DNA of 64,000 nucleotides from positions 581,001 through 645,000 of the forward strand of contig JACVVK020000018.1 of assembly GCA_018292915.2 (NCBI GenBank), given 5' to 3'. A model generated the notes under the pieces. That model saw nothing but the letters and a program-made list of their open reading frames with translations, was not told where the DNA came from and did no database searches. Shown here in pieces: positions 11,522 through 24,332 of the stretch (its first letter is position 1; the number at the start of each line of letters is the position of its first letter). A program made the translations under genes and the position numbers. The stretch is from Batillaria attramentaria (lineage: Eukaryota > Mollusca > Gastropoda > Batillariidae).

Positions 11522-12210
11522 CACATTTTGTACCGCGCACGAGTATCCCTTTTAATTAATTAATTATTATTCTTTTCCCCTTTGTGGCCTTGTACGCGAA
11601 AATCAGGCAAGATTCAGGGTTCCTTTGCGGCTGTTACTGCCGCAAACGAGTATAATCCCAACCCTGTTCCGGGACCGTCGCTTCTCTAGACCCCTCCGAC
11701 GACGTCCAAATCTGGCTAACCGAGGCCGCAACAAGCGCGCATTTTTCGTGGCAGAGCACAAAGCTGCCACGAAAAATGCATGCATGCTGCAGGTCTGTGT
11801 ATGCACGGGGGACAACTCATGCAGGCAATAATCTCGAAACAGGCTGAAAATGTACTGTGCTGGTGAATGCGACAGTTTTCACCGCTTCTGTGCACACCGT
11901 GAAATAACACGGGGACCTCAAAGTTGTTCGCAACTGTCCACTTTCCTTGTCACCGAGTATTTTTGTTCTTTCCTTCTTATCACTTAGCTCGGCTCGGCCT
12001 CCGTTAGCCCGATTTGGACGTCATCGCAGGGGCCTAGAGAAGCGATGGAACCGGAACAGGGTTGGTACAACCCAAGTGCAACACCACCACCGAACCAAAT
12101 TTAAATCCGTCCATGCAAACATAAATTAATTATGATTTTGTTGTTGTTGTTGTTGTTGTTGTTGTGAGGCCACTGGTGCACAACCCCAAAGTTACTTGGT
12201 AGGAATTCAG
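11522..12210. mobile_element. piggyBac-like non-autonomous element with internal inverted arms
   Basis: TTAA at 11518-11521 precedes CACATTTTGTACCGCGCACG, the same end as the smaller copy at 51389-51622; the right flank is a degraded TTAC. Inside, about 80 bp near 11645-11733 recurs inverted near 11990-12085. Just inside the left arm there is a perfect 16-bp hairpin at 11739-11779. No transposase was seen. Assignment to piggyBac rests on TTAA and end sequence only. Confidence 0.5.
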
Positions 12211-12302
12211 TTACTTATAGCGTTGCGGGTCAATAGCCTTGCAGCGTGCTCAACTTCGCTCCTTTTAAAATTCATTTTCCCCAAACTGGTGGCAATCAGT
12301 GC

Positions 12303-12470
12303 AATCTGGGGGGGGGGGGGGGGGTGAGTGTTCGTGAGTTTAACACCCTTTTCCACCACGTAAGGGTGATGATATCAAACACGGGACAACCAGATAAAGG
12401 CCAGCACAAATATTTGGTCCCAACCGGGATTCGAAGAACCATTCGGCTATCCCGGCTCCCCGAGTGAACT
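12303..12470 (-). repeat. SINE-B copy
   Basis: A reverse copy with GTGGTGGAAAAGG, GATATCA, ATATTTGTGCTGG and a tRNA-like end AGCCGAATGG. It is followed by (TTTTA)n and belongs to a small local duplication with the next copy. Confidence 0.8.
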
Positions 12471-12550
12471 ATCCGCACGTATTTTATTTTATTTTATTTT
12501 ATTTTATTTTAGGGGGTGGAGGTGGGGGTGGGGAGGGGGAGTTTTTTTTT

Positions 12551-12752
12551 CTGGTGGCAATCGGTGCAATCTGGTCGAGAGGGGGGGGGGGGTCAGTGTT
12601 CGGGAGTTTAACGGCCTTTTCCACCACGTAAGGGTGATATCAAAGACGGGACAGCGAGAAAAAGGCCAGCACAAATATTTGGCCCCAACCGGGATTCGAA
12701 CTCACGACCCGAGCATTGAGAGTCCAACGCTCTACCATTCGGCTATCCCGGC
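12551..12752 (-). repeat. SINE-B copy with duplicated flank
   Basis: A reverse, full-length copy; on the minus strand the head is GCCGAATGGTAGAGCGTTGG with B box GAGTTCGAATCCC. The bordering TGGTGGCAATCGGTGCAATC repeats the flank of the copy at 12303 (12288-12307), so the two probably arose by local duplication. Confidence 0.85.
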
Positions 12753-12762
12753 TGCCCGCAAT

Positions 12763-13062
12763 TCTGGTCGGCTTTTGATGTGTTTTCTCCACAAGTTCTA
12801 GTGCTGTTCCTTCAGTGTTTTTCAGGACGTTTTGGTTTTGTTTTGTTTGTTCGGTTTTGTCACTAGTTGTTGTTATTTTGGTTCTTTTGTTTGGTGTAGT
12901 AAGGGGGTCTCAATGTGGGGTGTATTGAATGAGAGTGGTGGGCACTAAGATTCGTGTGAACCCTTTCTCGATCCGCCGCTGTTTATTGTACATGTACTTT
13001 ATTCACCCATCCCACCGCCCCTATTTTCCCCCTCTCTGCCTCTCACGGTAACTCCTGTAACG

Positions 13063-13105
<43 letters not shown>

Positions 13106-13533
13106 ACACTGACACACACACACACACTCTCACACACACTCACGCACACACACAGACACACACACACACACACACACACACAATATGTACTTTACGTGGC
13201 TTTGTCAACATTTGGAGAAACAGCTAATCCCATTTTCCACTTAGTCACACCTTGGGCTCTTACCTCTTTGTGTAAACATAATCGTGTTTACGCCGGCCTT
13301 CGCAAACGACTTTCTTCAGAAATAGAATACAATGCTTCGTAATTGTCGCTGTGTGGCACATACACCATATTAACAAGCTCTTTACTTTTACTTTGCTGAC
13401 GTCATTTACACCCCCCCCCCCCCCCCCAAAAAAAAAAGAAAAAAAAAAAAATCCGCATGACGCTGAAGTGGCGACAGCGGCGGGGTATACTGTATGGTTG
13501 GCCGAAAATGTTAAATTTGCGCACGCACTGTGA
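12763..13533. other. Gene-free stretch with simple repeats
   Basis: I see no gene. It holds interrupted CA/CG dinucleotide repeats (about 13063-13182), a 17-bp poly-C tract followed by poly-A (about 13411-13450), and otherwise unique-looking sequence. Confidence 0.5.
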
Positions 13534-13707
13534 ACGTTTGGGTGTTTGGGTGTTTTAACTTCCCTTTTCCACCACACCCGGGTGATATCAAAAGACGGGG
13601 CAACGATGAAAAAAAAACAGCACAAATATTTGGCCCCAACCGGGATGCGAACTCACGACCCGAGCATTAGAAGTCTAACGCTCTACCATTCGGCCACCCC
13701 GGCTCCC
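13534..13707 (-). repeat. SINE-B copy
   Basis: A reverse copy with the family landmarks: CCTTTTCCACCAC, GGTGATATCAAA, GACGGGGCAACG, and on the minus strand a GCCGAATGGTAGAGCGTTAG head. Confidence 0.85.
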
Positions 13708-13956
13708 CCGTACCGAGAGCAGTAGCCTAAAGATGTACTCTTGTCAATAACTCAGTCTTCGCGGCTAAAACTGGGCATACGGCTGCAGTCCCACATTTTG
13801 TGCAGTGCCCCACTCTGTTTTCTCCCAGACTGTCAGCTGAATCGCCTGCATCACCATCGTCGTTGTTATCGTCGTCATTCAGGTCATCAACACTAACCAT
13901 ACAGCTACTCGGTCGTATCGACTTGTGGTAGAGGTATGGAAGCCTTAGGCCAGACA

Positions 13957-14357
13957 TAATAATAATAATAATAATGAGCATTGTGTAGGCGCTTTACCCA
14001 ATTTCTTGAATCGGCTCAAAGCGCCGCGAACTGAACCCAACACGCACGCTCACGTGAATCACACGCAGTCTCTCACACGCTGGACATAAACACATTACAG
14101 CCACGTGGTGTGATGGGTCAGCTCAGCTATTTAAATTTCGGAATTTAGATTTGCATTTATTTTTCAAATTTGGTGGGCTGAACATTTCCAAAGCAGAGGG
14201 GGAGGAAGCCGGAGTACCCGAAGAGAACCCCCGACGATCGGCCCGAATGAACGGTGGCACATACGAGAACGAAAACTTCTTTGCCCCGAGTGGGACTCGA
14301 ACCCCTGCCCTCTCGCATTGGTGACATGTCTCTTAACCACTAGACCACCGACCGCCC
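13957..14357 (-). repeat. SINE-A, full length
   Basis: A reverse copy. The minus-strand head is GGGCGGTCGGTGGTCTAGTG with B box GGTTCGAGTCCCACT. The tail (ATT)n lies at 13957-13975 beside GGGTAAAGCGCC. Confidence 0.9.
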
Positions 14358-14363
14358 CTAGTC

Positions 14364-14870
14364 CTATTTCTGTACAACTAGAAGTCCCAAAGACACGAAA
14401 ATGCTCGCAGTGGCCAAACGGAACGTCACGAATTCATTTGGCAAACAGCATCAGAACTTTCTAAGCAGCATTTTTTTTTCACTTCAGAACTCAACCATTA
14501 CGAAAACAGAGACTTTAAACTGCACTCTACTCTCCCGGCAGCCATTCTGCTTATCCCCCGTCAGTTAACGGACCTCTAAGCTAATCTACATGCGGTACAA
14601 GAACAGCAGCCGAGAGAATATTCGCACGAACTGAGCTCGAGGCTTACGAACAGTTTTACGCGAGTATTACTAATACTGGTTCGGGATCGAGTCAGTGAAC
14701 TAGTGTTCTTATCCGTGTTATAATCAGTTTGTTGTTTGTGATGACGTGTTCCTGACGGATCATATTTATGAAAAATCAGTTGGTGTTCGGAAAGAACTGA
14801 GCAGAACCAGCTCAGCTGTTTCGGGGGATTTGCGGCCTGCCGTGCTTTCTGAACATCTTAAAGAGGTAAG
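14364..14870. other. Unique stretch ending in a strong splice-donor-like site
   Basis: No protein was recognised. The sequence up to AAAGAG|GTAAGAG near 14865 looks like a 5' exon with a consensus donor, but no partner exon could be identified. It may be a non-coding transcript or chance. Confidence 0.25.
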
Positions 14871-14891
14871 AGAGAAGTGTACTGTTACACA

Positions 14892-14892
<1 letters not shown>

Positions 14893-14940
<48 letters not shown>
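14893..14940. repeat. (TC)n microsatellite
   Basis: An uninterrupted TC tract of about 48 bp. Confidence 0.9.
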
Positions 14941-14943
<3 letters not shown>

Positions 14944-14960
14944 GTCTTACTCTGTGTGTG

Positions 14961-15103
14961 CGCTCAATGCTCAATGGTCTGAGTTCAAATCCCGGCTGTG
15001 ACCAAATAGTTGTGCTGGCCCTTCAGTTTCTCGTTGCCCCGTCTTTGATATCACCCTTACGTGGTGGAAAAGGACGTTAAACTCCCAAACACCCACCCAC
15101 CCT
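14961..15103 (+). repeat. SINE-B, 5'-truncated
   Basis: It begins inside the tRNA-like head (GAGTTCAAATCCCGGCTGTG) and continues through CGTTGCCCCGTCTTTGATAT and GTGGTGGAAAAGGACGTTAA to CACCCACCC. Confidence 0.8.
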
Positions 15104-15122
15104 GTGTGTGCCCGCGCGGTTC

Positions 15123-15161
<39 letters not shown>

Positions 15162-15344
15162 ACTTTTTTGCTAGACGATGTTTTAGCAAGCCGGGCAGAT
15201 TGTAAGAGAGACCAGCGTGCCTACTATCTCATCCTTGGAAAATAAAGTTCCATTCAATTAGACAGTCTCTCTCTCTCTCTCTCTCCCACGCAACCGAGAA
15301 TCACCTACTTCGCGGGTGCGATTTTGAAGGTCCTTCCCTTGTTA

Positions 15345-15515
15345 TGACACATCTCTATTTACACGGCCAGCACCACATGGACCTCCATAGCATCATCATA
15401 CCATCATCCCTCATCCTCATCATTATGCAACATAGGCTTCCGAGTATTCCGTGCACGCCACCCATCACCTGGGAGGAATACCTGACTGGAGCTGGCAAGG
15501 AGTTTGGCCGGGCAG
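15345..15515 (+). repeat. SINE-C-like repeat copy
   Basis: It shares CACATGGACCTCCATAGCATCATC..ACC, the CTTCCGAGTATTCC region and GAGGAATACC.ACTGGAGCTGGCA with 62068-62300, and a shorter part with 31775-31862. It lacks the head seen in the 62068 copy. Confidence 0.65.
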
Positions 15516-16101
15516 CGACAAACAAACAAACAAACAAACAAACATGTTAGATGTAGGCTATAGGCCCTATAGGTGACAGATCTGCACAGCAAATGCGCGT
15601 TTACAAGCCTAGCTTAGTTTGTAGGCAGAAAATGTCCATGGACCGACAAAAAGTCCTCTTACGACACGCCTGACACACGCCGGAACTTTTTATCCGCCAG
15701 CTCTCTTAAAACAGAATTTACACGAAGGGAACTGGCGACATCCCAAGCAATACGTCAACCGCTAAAGCGTTAAGTCGATCGTGAATGACCAGGTGACAAT
15801 CGAGTCGTTTGGAGCGAGGCCATATTGATGTACTTTTCATCGCCCTGCTGTCACGATCATCAGCCCTGTTTTGGACTAGACCTTCCCCCCCCCCCCCCCC
15901 CCCCAAAGGTAAATGCCCTCAAACCAGTACAGAACGTGATCGACCCACTTATGGCGACACTAGGAAGTCTGCCCAATTATTTCATGAGCCCGAGTCCCCC
16001 ATCCCCCACCCCCTCCCATTCCCAACAAAAAAAAAAAAAGAAAAAAAAGAAGAAAGAAAAAGCCTTTCAAGAGCCGTCACATATCATGTAGTTCATTTAT
16101 T

Positions 16102-16232
<131 letters not shown>

Positions 16233-16903
16233 ATGTTTTCCTTGTCTTATCGAGTTCGAATCCTGTCGAGTTCGCCGAGATATCTGCAAAATATTGTTTG
16301 CGGGTTTGTCTTTTGGCTCGTTGGTCGGTCAGCTCGACAGCTTGGTTGCTTGAGTAGGAGCGTTCCAATGTTTATTTCGATCCCAGCTCAACGTCATGCT
16401 TTCTACGCTTTGTGTCTGCACGGACTGGGCCAACGTCCGTCACGGCTGGCTGACTCTGGTTTCCTGACTTCAAACGTCTGTGACCGGATGGCGGTCAGTC
16501 AGTCTCGTCACGCTTGATTAGCTAAAGCCCCTGTCACGCCATTACACAAGCTCTCCAACTCGACCGTGACCCGCAGACCTGTGTGCAATCGGGAAGGCAG
16601 AAATCATTAGACCATAACCGATCAATCGGTGAATGCACTTCAGTTTCAGTCTCTGTTTTTCTGTGGAGTCATGCATAGCCGTGTGTTGGCCTACCTCACG
16701 ATGAAACCTCTAGCACTACGACTTCCTAATGAAAGATGACCATTGCAAATTCGTAACATGAAACATGGTTGTTATTTTAATTGCGAAGTCGTAGACTCTG
16801 GGACTACCTCACGAAGAAACTGAATCTTTATACATCTATTACGAGCTCACCATGGAATATCAGCAGTTAATATAGGTTGCCACACTGATACCAGTTGACA
16901 AAA

Positions 16904-16905
<2 letters not shown>

Positions 16906-16953
<48 letters not shown>

Positions 16954-16970
16954 AGGGGGGGGGGGGGGGA
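16906..16970. repeat. (TG)n followed by poly-G
   Basis: About 45 bp of TG run into a G-rich tract. The following (TTTTA)n-like stretch, with GTGAACTATGCGCACGTATT before it, repeats sequence from 12463-12540. Confidence 0.85.
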
Positions 16971-17429
16971 TAGGCCAACAACCCTGAGTGAACTATGCGC
17001 ACGTATTTTATTTTATTTTATTTTATTTTTGGAGTTGGGGGTGGGGAGGTTGTTTTTTTTGCCAAATGTCCATCACCAGAAAAGTAATAGACAAATGATA
17101 TCAAGTTGTTGTAATAAGGATGAACCAATGAAGAAGATACGCTCAGCCAAGTTAAAAAAAAGAATAATAATAAAAAAATCCCAGAAAATTTCAGGTTTTT
17201 TGTGGCTTGTAGCGGGCCTGCAACTGAGGTTAACCACCACCCCCCCCCCCCCAAAAAAAAAACAAAAACAAAAAAAAACAACCCAAACAAACAAACAAAC
17301 AAACAAACAACCCCCCCCCCCAAAAAAAAAAAAAAAAAAAAAAACTATGCGCACGTGTAACCGGCCTCTCTCTCGTCTCTCTCTCTCTCTCATCAGATAC
17401 GGATAAGGCGGGTCGGGTTCGGGACTTTT

Positions 17430-18760
17430 AATCGGCACTCAGCAGTCAGTAAGGAGACGTAAACCAAAACCAAAAGAACAAAAACAAAACCCTGAAACAT
17501 ACAACATCACACTCGCATGAGCAATAAATACAACCGTGGCCTGGGTCTGTCTACCTAAATTCAATACGCTGGGTTACCATCCAACTAACTGTTCAAATTG
17601 AATAATTGTAACTAAACCCATCTAACATCATGACCAAATTCATAATTAGTCAGAAATAACCAATACCAATATCAGATATACATCTACTATAATGGATAGC
17701 AAACGGTGAATACTTGTAAACAAACTAACATAATGCAAAGATATATACAGTTACATCAAGCACTATATACCATCAAGGTAGAGTATAAACATAAACACCA
17801 CCTACCCTGTGGGAAATACACAGGGGTTTGACAGAACCTCCGGCTACGTCCGCTCCCGTTAAATCAGCGTGAAAGTATCCTGAAGTAACACAACACTATT
17901 ATTATATCTCTAATACTAACTGCATAAAATACTAAATAAGTTACCAGCAACTAACCTCAACAATCCACATGACCGTTACCAGCAACTAACCTCAACAATC
18001 CACATGACCGTTACCGTAATACTAACACAATATGTAACAGCAAAATCACTTCCTCCGAACACTGGCAAAATATAACTACTTCCAACTAGAAACTAACTGG
18101 TTAAAACTACTCACACCTTTTCAACTCACATCACTTTCTCAGTACAAACATTCGGCTACTCAGTATTTATTCATTATCATCCATTCATTCATAAGTACGA
18201 ACAATCAAACACATGTAGGAAACTCACCAGTGATTTGGTACAAAGTCGACTATTCCCAATAGGTCAAATCCAGTCAACCACCAAATATCGCTTCAGTGAC
18301 AGAAACCACAGTCGGCTACTCTCTTCAACGTGCAACGGCCAAAAGTAGAATGAGCTACTAGTATACAAAAGTGAACTCACACGCCTCGGTGAACTGTTCT
18401 CGCCCACTATACTGCGCAAAACAGTCGGAAAGGGTAAAACACAATTGAACCATACTCCTGACCAGAATCTGTACTATGACCATACTAACAACATACATGT
18501 ACTAACAAATATAAGGTAGCATTAGTGTAAATCACAATTTATTCTAGTACAGTGTATACCTGAACTGCAAATCACGGCGTTTGTACTCCCTACCACACAC
18601 GTATAGCTGCGATGTCAGCAGAACATTTTAATAATACAGTTTCAGTCTATAGATATGGCAGGCACACGCTGAAAAGGTGGTGATTCACTGGTGCAGTTCT
18701 TCAGAATTGCAGTTAATTAATATGATCGAACTGCTTAAAACCGCTCGCTGGATGTTTTTA
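17430..18760. other. AT-rich stretch without recognised gene; 38-bp tandem duplication
   Basis: No open frame, tRNA or transposon end was recognised. At about 17940-18015 a unit containing CAGCAACTAACCTCAACAAT is present twice in tandem. Confidence 0.5.
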
Positions 18761-19110
18761 CGTCACTGAAAAACCAATCTTTAATTTATAACTAGACGAG
18801 TGTTCAACTGTCTTCGCTCCACCGGAATAGCTGTCTTTGAACCTGAGTACAGAATACAGTTTCAGAACAATGACATGCGCTGATGGAAGGCCGGCAAGTA
18901 CTGGGAAGATGAGAAAAGAAACAAGTTCGTGTTCCGTGTTCAAAGTCAGCTTGAAATGGGGTCGAACTTGTGGATCACCGAACCTGCATTTGTCCTTTAG
19001 AGACTTGTTCTTGATGCCTTCGTGCGTATGACGCCGGTGTTTCTGAAATGTCTGTCAGGTCTGTCCTTGTCGACAGCGCTTGCCCTTTCTCTCTGTCTGT
19101 CTATTTCTGT

Positions 19111-19299
<189 letters not shown>

Positions 19300-19302
<3 letters not shown>

Positions 19303-20285
19303 TTCTGTATGATAAGAATAAATGATATAACTATGAGACCACAGACCCATGCAAGCAGACCGCGACCCAGATCAGTTTTGTACTCTTGCATGTTGTTGCC
19401 CACGCCTCCTGCACATTCTGCACCTGCATTGGGCCAGCTGGTATCGATCGAGTCAGTGTTTACGTGAAGTGCACGGAGCATTTGGTGTAGAATAAATCAC
19501 GGTGTTCAATAAATTGAACTAGCACTATTATGGGTCATGTTAACCTGGTTGTGGGAAAGTAGCGTTGGGTCGGCAATTTAACCCCCCCCCCCCCCCTAAA
19601 AAAACAAACAAAACCAGGAACAAACAGAAAAGTGAAATGAATGATTATGCACCCTATTCATTTAATGAATCAGTCGGTCGTAATTATTTCTCTGCCAGTG
19701 AGTCAAGAATCAATCAGATATGAAACCAAAACATTGGTCTTGTCTGATTTTGCCGCGGCTAGATAACTTAGACAGCCTATTTGTCCATTTTGACTTGAAT
19801 TTACCCCTACCCCACTTCCGAAAAAAAAGACATATAATAAGACGAATTATTTTACTTTGTTTCTAAATGACATTACCTTCCTGTTTTCAGTTCACTCTCG
19901 GGCAAAACCCACCTCATGCCACCTTACACCCAGGCAAACCTCACTCATTCCCCTCCCCTCCCCTCTCCACGGGCAAACTGACCTCCATGCTTTTCCCTTA
20001 ACCGCGGGAAATCGGGTCGCTTCGCCATTTAAATTTCTGACCTGTGTCCACGCGGACGGGCTGTTGCCACCACCACTCACAGTAAAGTTTGATATGCTCT
20101 TTCTTCTTTCCTTTCTTCTTCCTGCTTTTAAAATTTTTTTTTTACGTCTTTACATTTCAGTCCAGTTTTTCCACGCCAAGTTCTCCGCCATGCTTTTTGT
20201 AAACGGGTTCAGATGATCACGTATGTACGTTTTTACTTGTGCTCTCTTTCAACGTAGTACATATACTGTTTACTGCTTGACGGTG
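19300..20285. other. Gene-free stretch
   Basis: It contains poly-C and A-rich tracts. I see no conserved coding frame or repeat ends. Confidence 0.4.
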
Positions 20286-20289
20286 ATCC

Positions 20290-20457
20290 GGGTTCAATGA
20301 ATGATAATAATTTAAAAAAAAAAATGTGTAAACCAACCGCGGGAAACAGATTGCCAATTACCGGCGGTACCAGGACTCGACTGAACCCGTAATCTTCAGG
20401 TCTCCTGATTGGTAGCGCTACCTGCTTCGCCACGGACACGGCTACGCTAGTGCGAGG
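20290..20457 (-). repeat. Possible third tRNA-headed SINE
   Basis: On the minus strand GTGGCGAAGCAGGTAGCGCT is followed about 40 nt later by GGGTTCAGTCGAGTCCTGG, resembling A and B boxes of a tRNA-derived head. Only one copy is in the window, so the family and limits are uncertain. Confidence 0.45.
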
Positions 20458-20639
20458 CTCCTCTCCTGATCGGGTTCTAGTGCTCGACTATTCACGCTTA
20501 TCACGGCGCATTTGTCAATTCATGAAATACATGTACAAGGTAATCTCTGCAGGTCAGTGCCGTTTGGCATTAAGGATGGTCATCCATGCAACAGGCACCC
20601 GGGTCATAAAGCGGTCACTGCCTGTTTTACTCGTCGGTG

Positions 20640-21182
20640 CTGTGGAAAATTACACCCCCCCCCCCCATTTCCCCATAACTAATGCAGTCTCTGAGTCTGA
20701 GCGGTCATTCTATGCTACCTCCGCCATGGATGCTGTCAAATATCCCCCCCCCCCCCCCCGCCACCCTAAAAAAACCCCGAAAAAGCAACAAAACAAAAAA
20801 CAACAACAAACAAACAAATACCCCCCCCCCCCCAAAAAAAAAAAAAAACAAAAAAAAAACTGACAAACAAACAACAACAACCAACAACATAAGCAAAAAC
20901 AAACAACAGCAACAACCAATAAATTACATGTAACAACAACAAACGAGTCAGGAGAACTGCGTCAACATTATCGCTTGAACTCAACTCCAACTGGCAGGTT
21001 TTTGTTTGTTTCTTTTTTTTAAAAAATGCACCCTCCTCCCCCTGTCAATAACCACCCACAGTTGTCCCATCACCATCACTTCCTCCCCCCCAAAACAAAA
21101 CAAAACAAAACAAAACAAAACAAAAACCCACCACCACAACTGAACCGCCACAACCACCACCACCACCACCACCACCACCACC
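20640..21182. other. Low-complexity block
   Basis: Poly-C, poly-A, CAACAA-type, CAAAA-type and (CCA)n repeats occupy most of this stretch. The apparent open frames are artefacts of low complexity. Confidence 0.8.
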
Positions 21183-21830
21183 AAAACCGGTCTGTTCTTA
21201 ACACTGCATTTAGCGTTCATTTTGTCCACCTATAATATTTCGCCCGGGTAAGCTTTTCTCTCGGGACTAAATGCGCAGCTGCACCTACCGGCATCGGCAC
21301 GTGGGGTTTGAGTGTTCGTGTGTATGTGTGTGGCATCATAACTACCCCCCTCATAACAAAGTTCTTAGCGACGATCAAGATCTGTTGATAAACTACTCGT
21401 ATTTCAAAGCCTGCAATTGTGACAGTGCGGGGCGGGTGCTCGTGAGCACGTTATTACAACTGACGAAAAGAATCCAGTGAGAATGACTGAAGTAGGTGTT
21501 GTGTTTCAGGGCTCTTCAGTGGCCGTTCGATCAGACTGATTTTCAGGTTCTTTGTGTTATGTATATATATAGAGAGAGCGGACGATCATGTGAATGTTAA
21601 TGCCGAACGACGATGGAACTAGTCTGCAAAGGATTGACAAGTTTGTGTGAAGACGTAAGTGGCACTGTCGACTGAGTGTTTATTGAACGAGGTAGGTGGT
21701 ATCTTTTTATTTTATTTTATTTTTCTTTTTGTCTGAGCCGTTTTAGTGTCACGCCCCACTCACGGGCACTGGTTTATTTCTTTCATGACAGTTTTGTTCT
21801 CTCTCTCTCTCTCTCTCTCTTTCTCTGATC

Positions 21831-21832
<2 letters not shown>

Positions 21833-21926
<94 letters not shown>

Positions 21927-21928
21927 GT
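21833..21928. repeat. (TG)n-(AG)n-(G)n compound microsatellite
   Basis: About 63 bp of TG is followed by AG repeats and a poly-G run. Confidence 0.95.
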
Positions 21929-22624
21929 ATCACGAAGTACAGTATTAAGGAAGTTTGTGCTCAACCGCTGTGAGAGTGCATGCCGGGTACACGAATTGGT
22001 ACCAGCCGTCTTCAAAAATGGTGCAATCACGATGAGTTCGCTACACCGAGGATTGGCATGTTTCTCCAAACACGTCCATATAACCGATAACAAGAAAGAT
22101 TATCGTTTGTGGCAAACTTGCGAGAGACTACAACAATGAAGGAAATGTTAGAGGCAAACATGTTTAGGAACAGACACTTCGAGAAAAAAAAAATGTTGGA
22201 TATGGAATGTGTTTGGACAGAATGTTGGCGACCATTTGTGTCATCAAGTTTTGTGTGTGTGTGTCTGTGTGTGTCTGTGTGTGTGTGTGTGTGTGTGTGG
22301 GAGGTGGGGGGTGGGGTGGGGGCTGGGGGGGGGGGTGGGAGGCGGGGGTGAAGGGGGGGGAGGGGGGGGAGAGGGAGGTGGGGGTTGGGGGAACCAATGC
22401 TGACGAAATGTTAAACGAAATGAGGAAGGCGGGTCCATTCGGTGTTGGTGCGGGAAATGTCTGCAAAGAGTTTTGTTTCTTTCTTCGTCTGTCTGATTGT
22501 TACATACATTATTACAAGATACTTTCAGTTATCCGTCATCGCACGACACTTTCACTAAATCGTTTTACTTAGACTTGATTTTTTTTTAGTTACAGTATCA
22601 GTAATCTTTAATCTTTTTAGTTGG

Positions 22625-22850
22625 TCTTCAGTCCGCTGCCAAATAATGTCGTCTGCTCAGTGCGCGGACCACTTCTACGTAGGCTACGCAGAACACTATA
22701 CGCGCCAGCCAGAGTCACCACAAATGGTTTCAGATGCTACACTGTGCCCCCAAGTGATTGATTCTGATGTACAGATTAAGCGCATGCGATGAAAAGTTTT
22801 CCCCACAGCGATATCGTCTCCCTGACAAACGTATTGAGACGTGAAAATCA
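22625..22850 (+). repeat. Dispersed repeat family R2, copy 2
   Basis: A same-orientation relative of 4850-5060; see that entry for shared segments. Confidence 0.55.
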
Positions 22851-23022
22851 CTGCACTGCACAACCTCGCAGAAATTACTTTCACGGTCTTATACAAACAC
22901 CGGGGGCTTTTCCTTTCCCATAACTCCTAAAATGAACCCGCCTCTCTCCCAATCCACGCGTCCCTCGCTCCTGATACGCCAGTAAATCACCCGACAGTCT
23001 GCAGAAACCTTAAAGGGGCTAA

Positions 23023-23254
23023 TGCTTTGGAAATGTTCAGCCCATAAAATTACTTGAAAATGAATGCAGTTTTAAATTCCGAAACTTAAATAGCTGAGCT
23101 GACCCCTTGTAATGTGTTCAGGTCCAGTGTGCGAGAGAATGCGTGTGATTCACGTGAGCGTGCGTGTTGGGTTCAGCTGGCGGCGCTTTGAGCCAGTTCA
23201 AGAAATTGGGTAAAGCGCCCACACAATACACAATTATTATTATTATTATTATTA
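23023..23254 (+). repeat. SINE-A, 5'-truncated copy
   Basis: The body has CCGAAACTTAAATAGCTGAG and GTGATTCACGTGAGCGTGCG, then GGGTAAAGCGCC and (ATT)n at the end. Confidence 0.85.
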
Positions 23255-23264
23255 TGCTACCATT

Positions 23265-23580
23265 TTTCTGCTTACAGATCGTTCTGTTTTCGTTGTATCT
23301 ATCATCACACCACTTGTAACACACCTGCACAGTGACAGCGTCTGAGGCGCTGGCACTGAGGCAATAGGAACGTACTCGATGACACGGCGGCCCCAGTGAG
23401 CACTCCAGTAGTGTGACAACAGCCGTAGAATTGAAATGTTCGACCGCTCAAAGTGAAAACAACATTGTTTCGCATTAAGAGCTGTACTGCTTATCAAGGT
23501 AGAGTATTTCCAGCATGCAGGCGCACTCACGAGCGAAACTGTTCCGAAACGTCAGCTGGCATGGAAAAGATGGAATTAAC
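23265..23580 (-). repeat. Dispersed repeat family R1, longest copy
   Basis: It matches the reverse complement of 1835-2110 over most of its length and lies between two SINE-A copies. Confidence 0.6.
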
Positions 23581-23600
23581 CCGACTAAAGGCTAAAGGCG

Positions 23601-24008
23601 CCATTCATCATCATCATCATCATCATAAGCGCATTAATATAAGCGCTTTATCCCAAATATTTGGCTCAAAACGCCGCGAGCTAAACCCAACACGCACGCT
23701 CACGTGAATCACACGCATTCTCTCACACACAGGACATGAACACATTACAATCACGTGGTGCGAAGGGCCAGCTCAGCAGTTTAAGTTTCGGAAGTTTAGA
23801 ATGGCATTTATTTTTTTTTAATATTGAAGGCTGAACATTTCCAAAGCAGAGGGGGAGGAAGCCGGAGTACCCGGAGAGAACCCCCAGGCGGTCGGGCCGA
23901 ATGAACGGTGTCACATACGAGAAAGAAAAGTGTTTCGCCCCTAGAGGGACTCGAACCTGACCTCTCGCATTGGTGAATAAGTCTTAACCACTAGACCACC
24001 GACCGCCC
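23601..24008 (-). repeat. SINE-A, full length
   Basis: A reverse copy. The minus-strand head is GGGCGGTCGGTGGTCTAGTG, the B-box region is GGTTCGAGTCCC, and a trinucleotide-type tail lies at the left end. Confidence 0.88.
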
Positions 24009-24332
24009 CCCTAGCATTACTAGTGTTTATAATTATAGGGAAACTTTTGTTTTGGAAGAGTTGCGCTTGTGACTGCGACTTTACGCTCGGAAAAGTTTAT
24101 CTTAGTAAAGCTCCGAATGCAACACACTGTCTGACGTTTGATGGCCGTGCGAACGAGGAAAACTCAGGCGTCCATGAACGACCTCCGCCTTTTTTGTCCC
24201 CTTTGTCGGCTGCTCGAGCACAGTATGCTACCAGGTCGAGTAGGGCCGCAACGTTGTCAACGGCTTCTGCGCTTTGGGCTTCAGTCCGCTAAACGCAGGC
24301 CTGTCTGTGGTTGTATTTTGCGCACGCGTCTA

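Noticed and set aside
16909..17438. 165- and 121-codon frames over poly-C/poly-A sequence
   Set aside because: Low-complexity sequence (PPPPKKKK-type and FFFFGGGG-type) without splice structure or conserved motif.
20450..20990. Frames rich in Lys, Gln, Asn or Phe, Gly
   Set aside because: They come from poly-A, CAA and poly-C repeats and are not plausible genes.
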